Source: Candidatus Pacearchaeota archaeon (GTDB taxonomy: Archaea > Nanobdellota > Nanobdellia > UBA10117 > JAFCGI01). From it: a stretch of 64,000 nucleotides of DNA. The stretch covers positions 1 to 64,000 of the forward strand of contig JAFCGI010000004.1 in NCBI GenBank assembly GCA_017608235.1, written 5' to 3'. This document shows positions 9,538-19,863 of this stretch, piece after piece (the stretch's first letter is position 1; the number at the start of each line of letters is the position of its first letter). The translations under genes and the position numbers were made by a program. The notes beneath the pieces are model-generated. The model was not told the DNA's origin. It searched no databases and saw only the letters and a list, made by a program, of their open reading frames with translations.

Positions 9538-11445
9538 TTGAAAACCTTTTTAATTATTCGTTTTCTGATGGCACCTATGACAAATTATGATATGCCACTT
9601 AATGATATTGTCAAAAAAATTAAAGCTCTTGACAATAAAACAAAATTAGAGATTCTTATGTTGCTAATAAAAGAAGGATCCAAGTCTATAACAGATATAT
9701 CTAAGGAACTTAGAATAAATTTCTCAACCGCACATAAATATCTAGAACAATTAGAAAATGCAGACATAGTAAAATCAAAACAAGTAGTAAAAGATAGAGT
9801 TAAGAGAGTATTTTTTGTGAAAGATTTTTCAATTGATCTTTCTCCAAGAAGCATAAACGATTTTAACCAGTCAAAACCAAAGCAAGAAACAGGCTTTAAT
9901 ATAATCACAGAATCTGGAAAACTAGAGTTTTTTGATACTAAAAAATTCTCAAAGACTTATGTTGAAAAAGGTATTCCATCTGATATAATCGAAGACGGCT
10001 TAGAATATATAGATAAGCGCGCATATGATGGAATTACAATTCTAGAATTAAAAGAATTGTTTAGTGATTTTATTGCAAATAGAATCACAATACTAAAAGA
10101 TGCTGTTAGAACAATCTCAGAAGGACTGATTCAAGAAAAAACATACTCAAAGATCCTTCTATTATATCATAATAATTATCTAGAAAGTCATATGAATGGA
10201 GATTTATTTATAACAAATCTTTCCAAACCAAAACTTCTAAATTTTATGCATGATCTTAGAGGTATCTCAATTCATGGAATCAATGGATCCACAGCAAAAA
10301 ATATTTCAGAATATTTAAACCAAGTAGAACAAGTAATAAATTCAACTTCAAAAATATCTTATTCTACACAAGCTTTTGATTCTTTTAACTATTTTGTTGC
10401 CCCTATTGCTAGCAAAAATACAACTCAGGATATCAAAAAGGCACTAAATACTTTTATTAAAAATCTAGAAAAAACAAATACAACATTCTATATAGGATTA
10501 GATTTAGGAATTCCAAAATTCTTTAATGAAATCACCCCAATCTATGAAGAGGAATATATTAAAGAAAAAGGAACAGTTAAAAAATATGAAGACTATCAGA
10601 TAGATAGTATAGCCTTAACTAAGCTTTTCTTAGATATATTGAATAAAGAAAAACCTCAAAACATTACCCCAGTATTTAAAGTATGGGATAAAAAATTTGA
10701 TAGTAGTATATTGCCTAGTAAAAATTATTTTATTGCAAACATGCTTCCTGACTGGCAAACAAAAAATGCTAGTTATGTAGGTAACTTAAATAGATTTGAT
10801 TATCTATGGAAACGTTGGATGAGAACAGTAAGAGTAGGTGAAGTACAAAACATTGTTTTGAATCTGCCAAGACTTACAGCAAAAGCTAAAAATGAGAAAA
10901 ATTTCTTTGAATTATTAGACAAAAAACTAGATTATATTTTAGACTGTCATTTTGATATAGCTGAATTTGCTATAGGCAGCTTCATGCGAAAAAACGAAAC
11001 TAATTTTGAATCCATCCAAAATAGAAAATGGAGTTATGCACAAATAGATGACAGTACATATTCTATATCTATACTAGGACTAAATGAATGTATTAAAATA
11101 CTAACAGATAATAAAATGCAAGAAGATATTGGTTTTGCTGAAAAAATATTAAAGTTCTGTAATAACAAAATAAAAACTTTTTCTGATGCAGCAATAAGAA
11201 TAGTACTCAAAGAAGAACAAAACCCATTGATTGCTAGAAGATTCTATACAATCGACTCAGACAAAAAAATAAATGTTAAATCATATACCTCTGGAATTTT
11301 ATGTGATGATATGGCAGCCTCTGCTAGTCTACATAAATACCTAAATGGAGGCCATTGCATATATTCTAAAAAACTAAATTTAAAAGAATTATTTAAGACT
11401 AATTTCGGATTAGCTTATATTGGGCAAAATAGTAGCATTAGCTAG
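9538..11445 (+). CDS. ArsR-type winged HTH + ATP-cone + degenerate anaerobic ribonucleotide reductase (NrdD)-like protein; start probably at one of the ATGs near 9568-9577
   Basis: KLEILMLLIKEGSKSITDISKELRINFSTAHKYLEQLENADIV (wHTH); ITESGKLEFFDTKKFSKTYVEKGI...YDGITILELKELFSDFI (ATP-cone); NIVLNLPRLTAKAKN, YSISILGLNECIKILT, LNGGH (NrdD-like). Confidence 0.75.
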   Translation: MKTFLIIRFLMAPMTNYDMPLNDIVKKIKALDNKTKLEILMLLIKEGSKSITDISKELRINFSTAHKYLEQLENADIVKSKQVVKDRVKRVFFVKDFSIDLSPRSINDFNQSKPKQETGFNIITESGKLEFFDTKKFSKTYVEKGIPSDIIEDGLEYIDKRAYDGITILELKELFSDFIANRITILKDAVRTISEGLIQEKTYSKILLLYHNNYLESHMNGDLFITNLSKPKLLNFMHDLRGISIHGINGSTAKNISEYLNQVEQVINSTSKISYSTQAFDSFNYFVAPIASKNTTQDIKKALNTFIKNLEKTNTTFYIGLDLGIPKFFNEITPIYEEEYIKEKGTVKKYEDYQIDSIALTKLFLDILNKEKPQNITPVFKVWDKKFDSSILPSKNYFIANMLPDWQTKNASYVGNLNRFDYLWKRWMRTVRVGEVQNIVLNLPRLTAKAKNEKNFFELLDKKLDYILDCHFDIAEFAIGSFMRKNETNFESIQNRKWSYAQIDDSTYSISILGLNECIKILTDNKMQEDIGFAEKILKFCNNKIKTFSDAAIRIVLKEEQNPLIARRFYTIDSDKKINVKSYTSGILCDDMAASASLHKYLNGGHCIYSKKLNLKELFKTNFGLAYIGQNSSIS

Positions 11446-11495
11446 TAGTAAACTTTATATACTTTAGCATAAGCGAATTTAATATCATAATTAAA

Positions 11496-12821
11496 ATGGA
11501 AGAAACTGATCAAAATAGAGAAGATCCTAGAATAGAAATAACTAAGACACTAATTACATTACTTAATAAAATAGAGGAAGGCTCTGCTCATGAAAATATC
11601 ATAAGATTCCTAAAAGATACAGAAACTAAAGTAGATCCTGAGATTCTTAGAAGTGCAGTTACTGATGCTATTGAAGTTTACTATAGCGAAAAAGGCTGGA
11701 AACCAATAGAATCTGCAATTCCAAGTCTTGAAAGTTGCATACATTTATATCTTAAAAAAGGAACTGATGAAAAATGTGAAGAAAAATGGGTTAAGGCAGC
11801 CTGGAATTCTGAATCTTGTGAAGCTGTAAGAAGCAACATAGAATATTATAACCAATTAATATTCTTAGGATTTGAAGATTTTCAACCATTAGAAGAAACA
11901 AAACAACCTAATTCTTTCCTAATAGAAATGGCATATGCTGGAGAAGATTATGATCATCTAGCTCTAATTTATCATAAAAATTCAGAATACTTGGATGTCA
12001 TTTTAGATTCATTATTAATATTTTTAGGAATTAATCCAAACGAAACTGACGAAAAATATAACAATATAAAACCACAAAATAGTCTTTTAGATACAATCCA
12101 AACTAAAGAATATCATCCAAAAATAGAGTATTTTGAGGGTGCCGCACAAAAATATTTAAAATTCATACTAGAGCATTGCCTCTATTATATTGAGACAATT
12201 GATACTTTTTCTGACTTAGATGAGCACGAAAAAGAAGAACTTAGGAAAATTGAATCAAAAGTATTAGCATATAAAGCTAATTTAGAACAAATTTGTGGAT
12301 TAAATACACCAGTTACTATCGCTAATTTTGATTCTAATATAAAAAACAAAGTATTAGAATACAAAATATCTGCTAAAGGTGGTGTATTTACTAAAGCAAA
12401 AAAAGAATTTAAACCAATTAGAACCAGAATCTTAGATCAACCATATCATCCAAATCTTATATTTGGTCCATTACCTTTTGTTTGGGGATGCATACATCAG
12501 GATGTAGATGATAGAAATCTTAGCCCAGAAAGGAAGAGCTATCTAAGGTCACAACTAAGAAAACATATATCTGAACAGCATAAAGAACCAACATCAAATA
12601 AACATATTTATTGTTTACTTAGCTCTCCTGATGAAGTATGTGATTTAGAAGCTATTTTTAATATAGGAGTTATCTATAAACAATTACAAAGCCACAGATT
12701 CATAAAAAGGAGATATGGTAATATATTCAAAATAAAAAGTATATCTGACATACATCAAAAAGATCCAAACAAACCATTTCTTAATAGATATAGATTTTTC
12801 TCAAGTAAAAAAAATCAATAG
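11496..12821 (+). CDS. hypothetical protein (441 aa)
   Basis: ORF track. Confidence 0.65.
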   Translation: MEETDQNREDPRIEITKTLITLLNKIEEGSAHENIIRFLKDTETKVDPEILRSAVTDAIEVYYSEKGWKPIESAIPSLESCIHLYLKKGTDEKCEEKWVKAAWNSESCEAVRSNIEYYNQLIFLGFEDFQPLEETKQPNSFLIEMAYAGEDYDHLALIYHKNSEYLDVILDSLLIFLGINPNETDEKYNNIKPQNSLLDTIQTKEYHPKIEYFEGAAQKYLKFILEHCLYYIETIDTFSDLDEHEKEELRKIESKVLAYKANLEQICGLNTPVTIANFDSNIKNKVLEYKISAKGGVFTKAKKEFKPIRTRILDQPYHPNLIFGPLPFVWGCIHQDVDDRNLSPERKSYLRSQLRKHISEQHKEPTSNKHIYCLLSSPDEVCDLEAIFNIGVIYKQLQSHRFIKRRYGNIFKIKSISDIHQKDPNKPFLNRYRFFSSKKNQ

Positions 12822-12862
12822 ATTGCGATATAGCTAACGCTATATAAAATATGTTATAATAA

Positions 12863-13012
12863 TCAAAGTAGTAGCCCACACTTAGAACAGAAAATCTCAC
12901 CTGTTCTATCTTTCTTTAGCTTACCTCTGCAATCAGGGCATTCGGTAGGTAAGGAAACCAACAACTCATTAATTCCTAAATTACCAAGACTTAATTTATT
13001 TAAAGTTTCCAA
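12863..13012 (-). CDS. 49-aa zinc-ribbon protein, TTG start (not in ORF track)
   Basis: reads METLNKLSLGNLGINELLVSLPTECPDCRGKLKKDRTGEIFCSKCGLLL*; GGAGGT Shine-Dalgarno 7 nt upstream of TTG; two CxxC knuckles. Confidence 0.75.
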   Translation of the reverse strand: METLNKLSLGNLGINELLVSLPTECPDCRGKLKKDRTGEIFCSKCGLLL

Positions 13013-13143
13013 ACTATACACCTCCACTAATTATAGATCAGGTGATATATAAATATCTTTCTTCGTGATATGTAATATCTAAAAATATGATATATCACAA
13101 AACATATCACAAAACTTCAAAAAAGCAACAAGAAATTATAATT

Positions 13144-14934
13144 CTAAAAATCATAGAAATTTCCTCTCTGTCGTTGTTCTTTATCTTTCTGAGAGTCTGG
13201 TTTATTAACTCTAGGCCTAAAAGTTTCAGGATCTTTTCTAAGAGTCATATCTAATTCTCTTAGAAATAAATTCATTCCATCTTTTACAGATTTTATTTTT
13301 GAAGCGTTTCCTCTAACACTTGGTTCTCCTTCAAATACCAAGATCCTATCAGAAACATAATTAATAAACAAAAGATCATGATCAATTATTATACAACTCA
13401 CATCCTTACTCTTGATCACTTTCTGAATAACTCTTGACACATGAAGCCTCTGCTCAACATCTAAGTATGTGGAAGGCTCATCAAAAAGATAAATATCTGC
13501 TTCTCTAAGTAAACAAACTGCTATAGCAACTCTTTGCAACTCTCCACCAGACAACTCTGTAATTTTTTTATCAAGCAACCCAGTTAATTCTAAAGGAATT
13601 AGTATATCAAGATTATATTTTTGAGATAGAGCATCTTTATTTACAGAAAGCAATGCCTCACTAACAGTATTATCTTGCTCCGCTTTAATATATTGTGGCT
13701 TATATGAAATTCTATGTTTTCCAATAGTTCCAGAATCTGGTTTAATTACGCCAGCAAGTATATTCATGAATGTAGTCTTACCAATAGCATTAGCACCGAT
13801 AATCCCTACCAACTCTTTGTTATAAATCTCAGAAGGTTCTACTTCTAATAAAAACTTACCAAGCTTCTTAGTTAACTTCGGCCAGTTAGCAAACACAACT
13901 CTCTGTTTAATATTCTCTCTAGCACTAATATCAAACTTAATTGCTTCATCTCTAAATCTAATATTCTCATCTCTCAAATATCCTGCCAAATAAGTATTAA
14001 TACCATTCTTAGAACTCATAGGATGTGACACTACTCCATAACTAGATGCTTTTCCAAATAAAATATGTACTGCATCCGCAATAAAATCTAAAATAATAAG
14101 GTCATGTTCAACAACAATAACTGCTTTCTCTTTAGCAAGTTCTCTGATAATTTTTGCAACTCTTACCCTTTCTTTAATATCTAAATAAGAAGCAGGTTCA
14201 TCAAAGAAGTAAAGATCTGCTGGCTTTAATATAGCAGTTGCAATTGCAGTTCTTTGTAGCTCTCCACCAGACAGAGTACTTATTTTCTGATCTAAAATTT
14301 TAGAGATATTTAATTTCTCTGCCATATCTTTAATTTCTGCTATCTTTCTACCAGACACTTTTTTAATAAGTTCTTTAACAGTTCCTTTAAACCGTTCTGG
14401 AATATCATCTATGTATTGGGGTTTATGTGAAACAACTATATCTTTAGAAAATAAATTTTCAAAATAACTTTGAAGTTCTGTACCTTTCATAAAAGATATG
14501 ATATCTTTTTCTGATACTTCTTTTTCAAGTTCACCAAGATTTGGTTTTTTTAATCCAGCTAACAAATCCAAGGCAGTTGTCTTGCCTATCCCATTTGCTC
14601 CAACTATTCCTACTACTTTTGATTCTTGGGGAATTGGTAATCTAAATAATTCAAAGGCATTCTTTCCATATCTAAAGATAGGTGCTTCCTTAAGTTCTTC
14701 TGGAAGATTTATGATAGAGACTGCTTTGAAAGGACATATTTTAGGACAGATTCCACAACCAGTACAGAGAGTTTCATCTATTAATGCTTTATGATCTTCT
14801 CCTACAACAATACATTCCTGCCCCATTTTATTAACAGGACACTTCTTTAGACAAAGTTCTCCGCATCTTTTTGGAAAACATTTGTCTTTTTTTACAATTG
14901 CTATTCTAGTCATAAATACTATTAAGCAACTCAC
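13144..14934 (-). CDS. rli1: ribosome-recycling ATPase ABCE1/Rli1 (start probably Met at 14913)
   Basis: N-terminal 4Fe-4S clusters (CFPKRCGELCLKKCP, CTGCGICPKICPF), two ABC NBDs with LSGGELQR signatures. Confidence 0.98.
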   Translation of the reverse strand: MSCLIVFMTRIAIVKKDKCFPKRCGELCLKKCPVNKMGQECIVVGEDHKALIDETLCTGCGICPKICPFKAVSIINLPEELKEAPIFRYGKNAFELFRLPIPQESKVVGIVGANGIGKTTALDLLAGLKKPNLGELEKEVSEKDIISFMKGTELQSYFENLFSKDIVVSHKPQYIDDIPERFKGTVKELIKKVSGRKIAEIKDMAEKLNISKILDQKISTLSGGELQRTAIATAILKPADLYFFDEPASYLDIKERVRVAKIIRELAKEKAVIVVEHDLIILDFIADAVHILFGKASSYGVVSHPMSSKNGINTYLAGYLRDENIRFRDEAIKFDISARENIKQRVVFANWPKLTKKLGKFLLEVEPSEIYNKELVGIIGANAIGKTTFMNILAGVIKPDSGTIGKHRISYKPQYIKAEQDNTVSEALLSVNKDALSQKYNLDILIPLELTGLLDKKITELSGGELQRVAIAVCLLREADIYLFDEPSTYLDVEQRLHVSRVIQKVIKSKDVSCIIIDHDLLFINYVSDRILVFEGEPSVRGNASKIKSVKDGMNLFLRELDMTLRKDPETFRPRVNKPDSQKDKEQRQRGNFYDF

Positions 14935-14980
14935 TTTTTTAAATGCTTAGTTTTATAAATCCTAAATTAACTGATAGATT

Positions 14981-16177
14981 ATGATAATTGGTATAGTTGG
15001 AAAACCTAGCGCTGGAAAAAGTACTTTTTTCAAGGCCGCAACAATGGCAGAAGTAGCAATAGCTAACTTCCCTTTCACAACCATAAAAGCAAATGAAGGA
15101 ATTGGTTTTGTTAGAACAGATTGTGTTGAAAAATTCTTTAAAGTAAAATGTAATCCTAGACAAGGTGAATGTATACAAGGAAACAGGTTTATTCCTGTTA
15201 AGCTAATAGATGTGGCTGGATTAGTTCCTGGTGCACATGAAGGAAAAGGTATGGGAAATCAATTTTTAGATGATTTAAGACAAGCAGATGTTTTAATTCA
15301 TATAGTGGATGCTTCTGGAAGTATTAATGAAAAAGGTGAACCAGTCCAACAAGGAAGTTATGATCCCCTAAATGATGTTAGATTTCTAGAAGATGAACTC
15401 AATTATTGGTTTTCAGGGATGATGAAAAAAGTCTGGCAAAAATTTTCCAAGCAGGCAATATCAGAAGGCAAAGACTTTGCAATATCTATCGCAAATCAGT
15501 TTTCAGGATTAAATATTAATCTTGAGACAGTAAAGAAAACCCTATCAGAAACTAATCTTACTGGAAAAAGACTTGACGAATGGACTGAACAAGAGCTTTT
15601 TCAATTTGCTAGCAAACTTAGAGAAAAAGGCAAACCAATTATTATAGCAGCAAACAAACTAGATCTTCCTACTGCTAGAGAAAATATTGAAAGACTTAAA
15701 GAACAATTTCCAAATTACAAGATAATTCCTTGCTCTGCTGAATCAGAACTAGCCTTAAAAGAAGCTGCTAAGAAAAATCTAATAAACTATATCCCTGGAG
15801 ATCCTAACTTCACAATAGAAAATCAAGAAAAACTTGATGAAAAACAAACTAAAGCACTGGAATTCATTAAGAAATTATTAAATGACTGGAAATCCACTGG
15901 TGTACAAACTTGTTTGGATACTGCTGTGTTTGATATTCTAAATTATATAGTGATTTTTCCAGGAGGAGTTAATAAACTTTCAGATTCAGAAGGTCGTGTG
16001 TTACCAGATGCTTTCCTGCTTCCTCCAAAATCCACAGCATTAGATTTTGCATATAAACTCCATTCAGACTTTGGAGATAATTTCATAAGGGCCATAGATG
16101 TTAAGACAAAGAAAACTATAGGCAAAGACCATGTTTTAAAAAATGGAGATGTTATAGAAATAATATCTAAAAGCTAG
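14981..16177 (+). CDS. ychF: YchF/OBG-family translation-associated GTPase with TGS domain
   Basis: GIVGKPSAGKST, DVAGLVPGAHEGKGMGNQFL, C-terminal TGS. Confidence 0.93.
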   Translation: MIIGIVGKPSAGKSTFFKAATMAEVAIANFPFTTIKANEGIGFVRTDCVEKFFKVKCNPRQGECIQGNRFIPVKLIDVAGLVPGAHEGKGMGNQFLDDLRQADVLIHIVDASGSINEKGEPVQQGSYDPLNDVRFLEDELNYWFSGMMKKVWQKFSKQAISEGKDFAISIANQFSGLNINLETVKKTLSETNLTGKRLDEWTEQELFQFASKLREKGKPIIIAANKLDLPTARENIERLKEQFPNYKIIPCSAESELALKEAAKKNLINYIPGDPNFTIENQEKLDEKQTKALEFIKKLLNDWKSTGVQTCLDTAVFDILNYIVIFPGGVNKLSDSEGRVLPDAFLLPPKSTALDFAYKLHSDFGDNFIRAIDVKTKKTIGKDHVLKNGDVIEIISKS

Positions 16178-16281
16178 CTTACAATCTTAAATTATCACAA
16201 ATAAGGTTAAATCTCTTGATAGTTCACTCTGCTTTTAAAATATTAAGTGAAAAATAATTCAAAAAAAGAACTCTTACTCAC

Positions 16282-16638
16282 TTACTCTTCTTTACTTTCT
16301 TCTTCAGTAGCTTCTTCAGCAGGTGCTTCTTCTCCAGCCTCTTCAGATGATTCCTCTTCAGCTGTTTCTTCAACACTAGCTTCTTCAACTTCTGCTGCTT
16401 CTTCAACTTCATTAGTTTCTTCAGCAGAAGCTTCTCCAGCTTCTTCAGTACTTAATTCAACGTTTACTGCTTTAGGTCCTTTATCGCCCTCTTCTACATC
16501 AAAAGTAACTGAGTCATTTTCTCTTATACTTACGCCTTCTTTAAGGCCTGTTTGATGTACAAAGTATTCTTTTCCGTCTTCGGCTATAATAAACCCAAAA
16601 CCTTTCATATCATTGAAAAATTTTACTTTTCCTTTCAT
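16282..16638 (-). CDS. cold-shock-domain protein with long Glu/Ser/Ala acidic tail
   Basis: MKGKVKFFNDMKGFGFIIAEDGKEYFVHQTG = CSD RNP1/RNP2. Confidence 0.93.
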   Translation of the reverse strand: MKGKVKFFNDMKGFGFIIAEDGKEYFVHQTGLKEGVSIRENDSVTFDVEEGDKGPKAVNVELSTEEAGEASAEETNEVEEAAEVEEASVEETAEEESSEEAGEEAPAEEATEEESKEE

Positions 16639-16761
16639 TTTATATTACCTTTTGGTATAATTTTGCACTCAAGGCCCCTTTAAAAAGTTTACTCTTTGTA
16701 TTTTTTAGTAAAAGCTAAGATATAGTAAGATTTTTAAAGCAGTCTATCTTGATTTCTATTA

Positions 16762-16953
16762 ATGGGTAGAATCAGAACCGCATTTGTCAAAAGAATTGCA
16801 GAAAAACTTATGATTATTCATAAAGATAAATTTACTACAAACTTTGATGAGAATAAGCAAAAAGTAGCAGAAAAAACAGATGTAAGCACAAAAAAATTAA
16901 GAAATCTGATTGCTGGATATATAACAAAGAAAGTAAAAATTAGTGAAGATTAA
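16762..16953 (+). CDS. rps17e: 30S ribosomal protein S17e
   Basis: [17 protein letters not shown]... Confidence 0.92.
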   Translation: MGRIRTAFVKRIAEKLMIIHKDKFTTNFDENKQKVAEKTDVSTKKLRNLIAGYITKKVKISED

Positions 16954-16994
16954 TAGGTAAATTATAATCTCAGTTTTTCCTGAGAACAACGACC

Positions 16995-17294
16995 TTGGAG
17001 GTACGAGAAATGGCAGAAGATTACACAATATATGTTGGTGGAAAACCATTCATGAATTATGTAACAGCAGTTGTTATGCAATTTACAACACAAGGTGCTG
17101 ATGAAGTTATTATACGAAGTAGAGGTAAGTTCATTAGTAGGGCAGTTGATGTTGCAGAAGTTGTAAAAAGCAGATTTATGAAAGGTCAGATCGGCATCAA
17201 AGACATAAAAATAGGATCAGAAGAATTTGAAAACAAAGAAGGTAAACAAGTTAGAGTATCTACTTTAGATATTTCATTAAACAAGATCGAATAA
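16995..17294 (+). CDS. alba: chromatin/RNA-binding protein Alba (start probably MAEDYTIYVGGK at about 17010)
   Basis: YVGGKPFMNYVTAVVMQFTTQGADEVIIRSRGKFISRAVDVAEVV; GGAGGT RBS. Confidence 0.93.
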   Translation: MEVREMAEDYTIYVGGKPFMNYVTAVVMQFTTQGADEVIIRSRGKFISRAVDVAEVVKSRFMKGQIGIKDIKIGSEEFENKEGKQVRVSTLDISLNKIE

Positions 17295-17408
17295 ACCCCT
17301 TCTTTTTCTTTATTTTATTATATAGTTTTTAGAAAGCAAATATAAACTATCTACAATATTACTACCTATAATAAGCAAAACAAGTAAGAGATAATAGGAG
17401 CTAACTAG

Positions 17409-19295
17409 TTACTTTTCTGCAAAGAATCTTTTAATCTTAGGACCAGCTAGCTTTGTAATCATTGGTTTCCAATCTGGCGGAATACACTTATAATAATTCC
17501 TCCATTCAAATCTTTTATCTAAAAACACAATAACACCTCTGTCTTTAGAACTTCTTATACAGCGGCCTGCTGCTTGAAGACTTCTAGTCATTGCTGGAAA
17601 GATATATCCATAGTCCCAGCCTTTATTAAATTTGTAATCATAAAATTCTATCAAAGATTTAGTCTCAAGATCTGGTGTTCCTAGCGGTACTCCAACAATA
17701 ATTGCCGCCTGTAAATAGTTCCCAGGTAAGTCAACACCTTCAGCAAAATTACCACCTTGCACCCCAAGAAGAATAGCACCATTCTTAGAATTTGCCTTAA
17801 AATCATCAAGCATCTGTTGTTTTTGTTCTTTAGTCATACTTTGCTGCTCAACAAAGAATTTTTTTTGTATTTTGCTAATAAATAAATCTTTAACAGAATT
17901 CATCATAAAATATGAGGGAAAGAACACTGCAGAATTATGTGGAACATTATTAGCAATATTTGCTGAAAGATCTGCAATCTTCTTAAATTCTTCAGGAGTT
18001 CTATTAGTAAATTTAGTAGTAACTTCTGGTGAAATAAGAACAAGTCTATTTCCTTCTGGAAAAGGAGAATCATAGCTTTTCATAGCGGTTTTATCTAAAG
18101 GAAATCCTAATAAATCCCTATACATCACCTGAGGAGTTAATGTTCCAGACATGGCTATAGTAGCTATAGAATTCTGAATAACATCTCGTGATGAAATACT
18201 TGGATCTAAACATCTATATGTTAAATTAATATATTTCTTTCCCTTACCACTAATTTGTTTCTGAATAATTCTTGTATATGCTATATCCGAACCTAACCAG
18301 TGATCCATAAATCCAGCTATAGATCCAGAAAAACATCTTTTAGCATCTTTCCTTACTTGGACAGCTAAAGTTTCTATTTCGTCTTTAAGATCCTCATATT
18401 TATATCCAGTATATTTCTCAAGAACATCTATGAATTCTTCTTTTTTAACATATGCTTCATCCTTATCATTAAGATTAGATTTTGCAAGCTCATCTAAAGC
18501 ATCTTTGAAATAATTCAACCCTATAGAAAGCTCTGAGAATTTATAATAACTGGCTTCCTTAGCAGCCCTGCCAAGAACAAAAGAATTAACTCTTGACGTT
18601 AAAATATCTCTTAATCTGTCTGGAAGATTATGAGCTTCATCTACAATAATTATAGAATTCTCTATTTGCTTATCAATTCTCTTCAGAAATGCTTCCTTAA
18701 CTCTAGGATGAAATATATGAAAATAATCTGCAATTATTATTTTAGCTTCTTTTCCAATTAAAGAACATATCTCATAAGCACAACACTCTTCTTGCTTGCA
18801 TTCATTAATCAACTCTTCAACATGCAAAGGATTTTTTCTTTTTAATTTTAACAGAAGGTTACTAGCTTTTCCTTGCAACTGATGTTTCTTTCCCCAAACA
18901 CCATTAAAGAAAAAACAAGTTTCCTGCTCTCTAAGATCTTTACAATATTCATTAAATTCTCCAGAACTCATCTCATTACTTATATCATTTGAACACATCC
19001 ACTGCTTTCCAATAAAATCAGCAGCAGCAATTTCTAAATTATATTTTTGATTTATTCTCTTTAGAGTTTCAATTGCAATTCTATGTTGAGTATGTTTAGG
19101 AGTAAGAAAAAATACAGTATAGCCATATTTTATAGCTAAAGTTAATGCTGGACTTAGTGTAGCTGCAGTCTTTCCTAAACCAGTAGGAGCATGAACAATC
19201 AAATTACTTTTATTTTTAATAGTATTAAAAGTATCATCTATCAAGGAATCCTGATGTCTTCTTATTTTTTCAAACGGAAATAATAAATTTTTCAT
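17409..19295 (-). CDS. XPD/Rad3/DinG-family SF2 helicase
   Basis: APTGLGKTAATL, DEAH box, Cys-rich FeS-like insert, QAAGRCIRSSKDRG. Confidence 0.92.
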   Translation of the reverse strand: MKNLLFPFEKIRRHQDSLIDDTFNTIKNKSNLIVHAPTGLGKTAATLSPALTLAIKYGYTVFFLTPKHTQHRIAIETLKRINQKYNLEIAAADFIGKQWMCSNDISNEMSSGEFNEYCKDLREQETCFFFNGVWGKKHQLQGKASNLLLKLKRKNPLHVEELINECKQEECCAYEICSLIGKEAKIIIADYFHIFHPRVKEAFLKRIDKQIENSIIIVDEAHNLPDRLRDILTSRVNSFVLGRAAKEASYYKFSELSIGLNYFKDALDELAKSNLNDKDEAYVKKEEFIDVLEKYTGYKYEDLKDEIETLAVQVRKDAKRCFSGSIAGFMDHWLGSDIAYTRIIQKQISGKGKKYINLTYRCLDPSISSRDVIQNSIATIAMSGTLTPQVMYRDLLGFPLDKTAMKSYDSPFPEGNRLVLISPEVTTKFTNRTPEEFKKIADLSANIANNVPHNSAVFFPSYFMMNSVKDLFISKIQKKFFVEQQSMTKEQKQQMLDDFKANSKNGAILLGVQGGNFAEGVDLPGNYLQAAIIVGVPLGTPDLETKSLIEFYDYKFNKGWDYGYIFPAMTRSLQAAGRCIRSSKDRGVIVFLDKRFEWRNYYKCIPPDWKPMITKLAGPKIKRFFAEK

Positions 19296-19636
19296 AATTC
19301 CTCTCTAAGAGATTTCGCAAGTTCTTTATAAGCAAGCAATTCAGATCTTGTATATTGTATATATGAAATTCTATAATTAAGAAAATCATCTAGCTTAACT
19401 TTAAAGAACTTTTTAATTCTTGGATATTCATTTTCCCAATCCATAGTTTTTTTACGGCCTAAACAAACTATATCTTCTTCAGATTCTTTTCTATCTAAAC
19501 TATCCCATACATAAAAAGCAATATCACACTCAATTCCTGATTCTATTTTCCTAATATAACTTACCTCCTGACCAAATATGCATCTATTAAGTAACCTAAC
19601 TAAATCATCCCTAGCAATCTTTTCAACAGGCTTCAT
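19292..19636 (-). CDS. hypothetical protein, translationally coupled to helicase
   Basis: 4-nt ATGA-type overlap with helicase start. Confidence 0.65.
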   Translation of the reverse strand: MKPVEKIARDDLVRLLNRCIFGQEVSYIRKIESGIECDIAFYVWDSLDRKESEEDIVCLGRKKTMDWENEYPRIKKFFKVKLDDFLNYRISYIQYTRSELLAYKELAKSLREEL

Positions 19637-19680
19637 GGGATAGGTTAAAGAATAAAGAACACATATAAATTATATATATA

Positions 19681-19770
19681 CTACATCATATAGAAATACA
19701 TTAATGCCCATGTGAAAACTACTACAAGTACGCTAAGACCTGCAAATAAACTATTTGAGATTTCTTCCAT
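19681..19770 (-). CDS. 29-aa single-TM micro-protein (not in ORF track)
   Basis: MEEISNSLFAGLSVLVVVFTWALMYFYMM*; AGGTGG Shine-Dalgarno just upstream of ATG. Confidence 0.6.
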   Translation of the reverse strand: MEEISNSLFAGLSVLVVVFTWALMYFYMM

Positions 19771-19863
19771 GATTCCACCTATTATACATAATATTTTATC
19801 AATTATAAATATTACTATCAATATTGCAAAAAAGATATATATCTTAAACTTCTATCTAACTAA

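Noticed and set aside
16247-16555. 102-aa Ser/Ala-rich plus ORF
   Set aside because: Antisense of the Glu-rich tail of the cold-shock gene; composition is an artefact.
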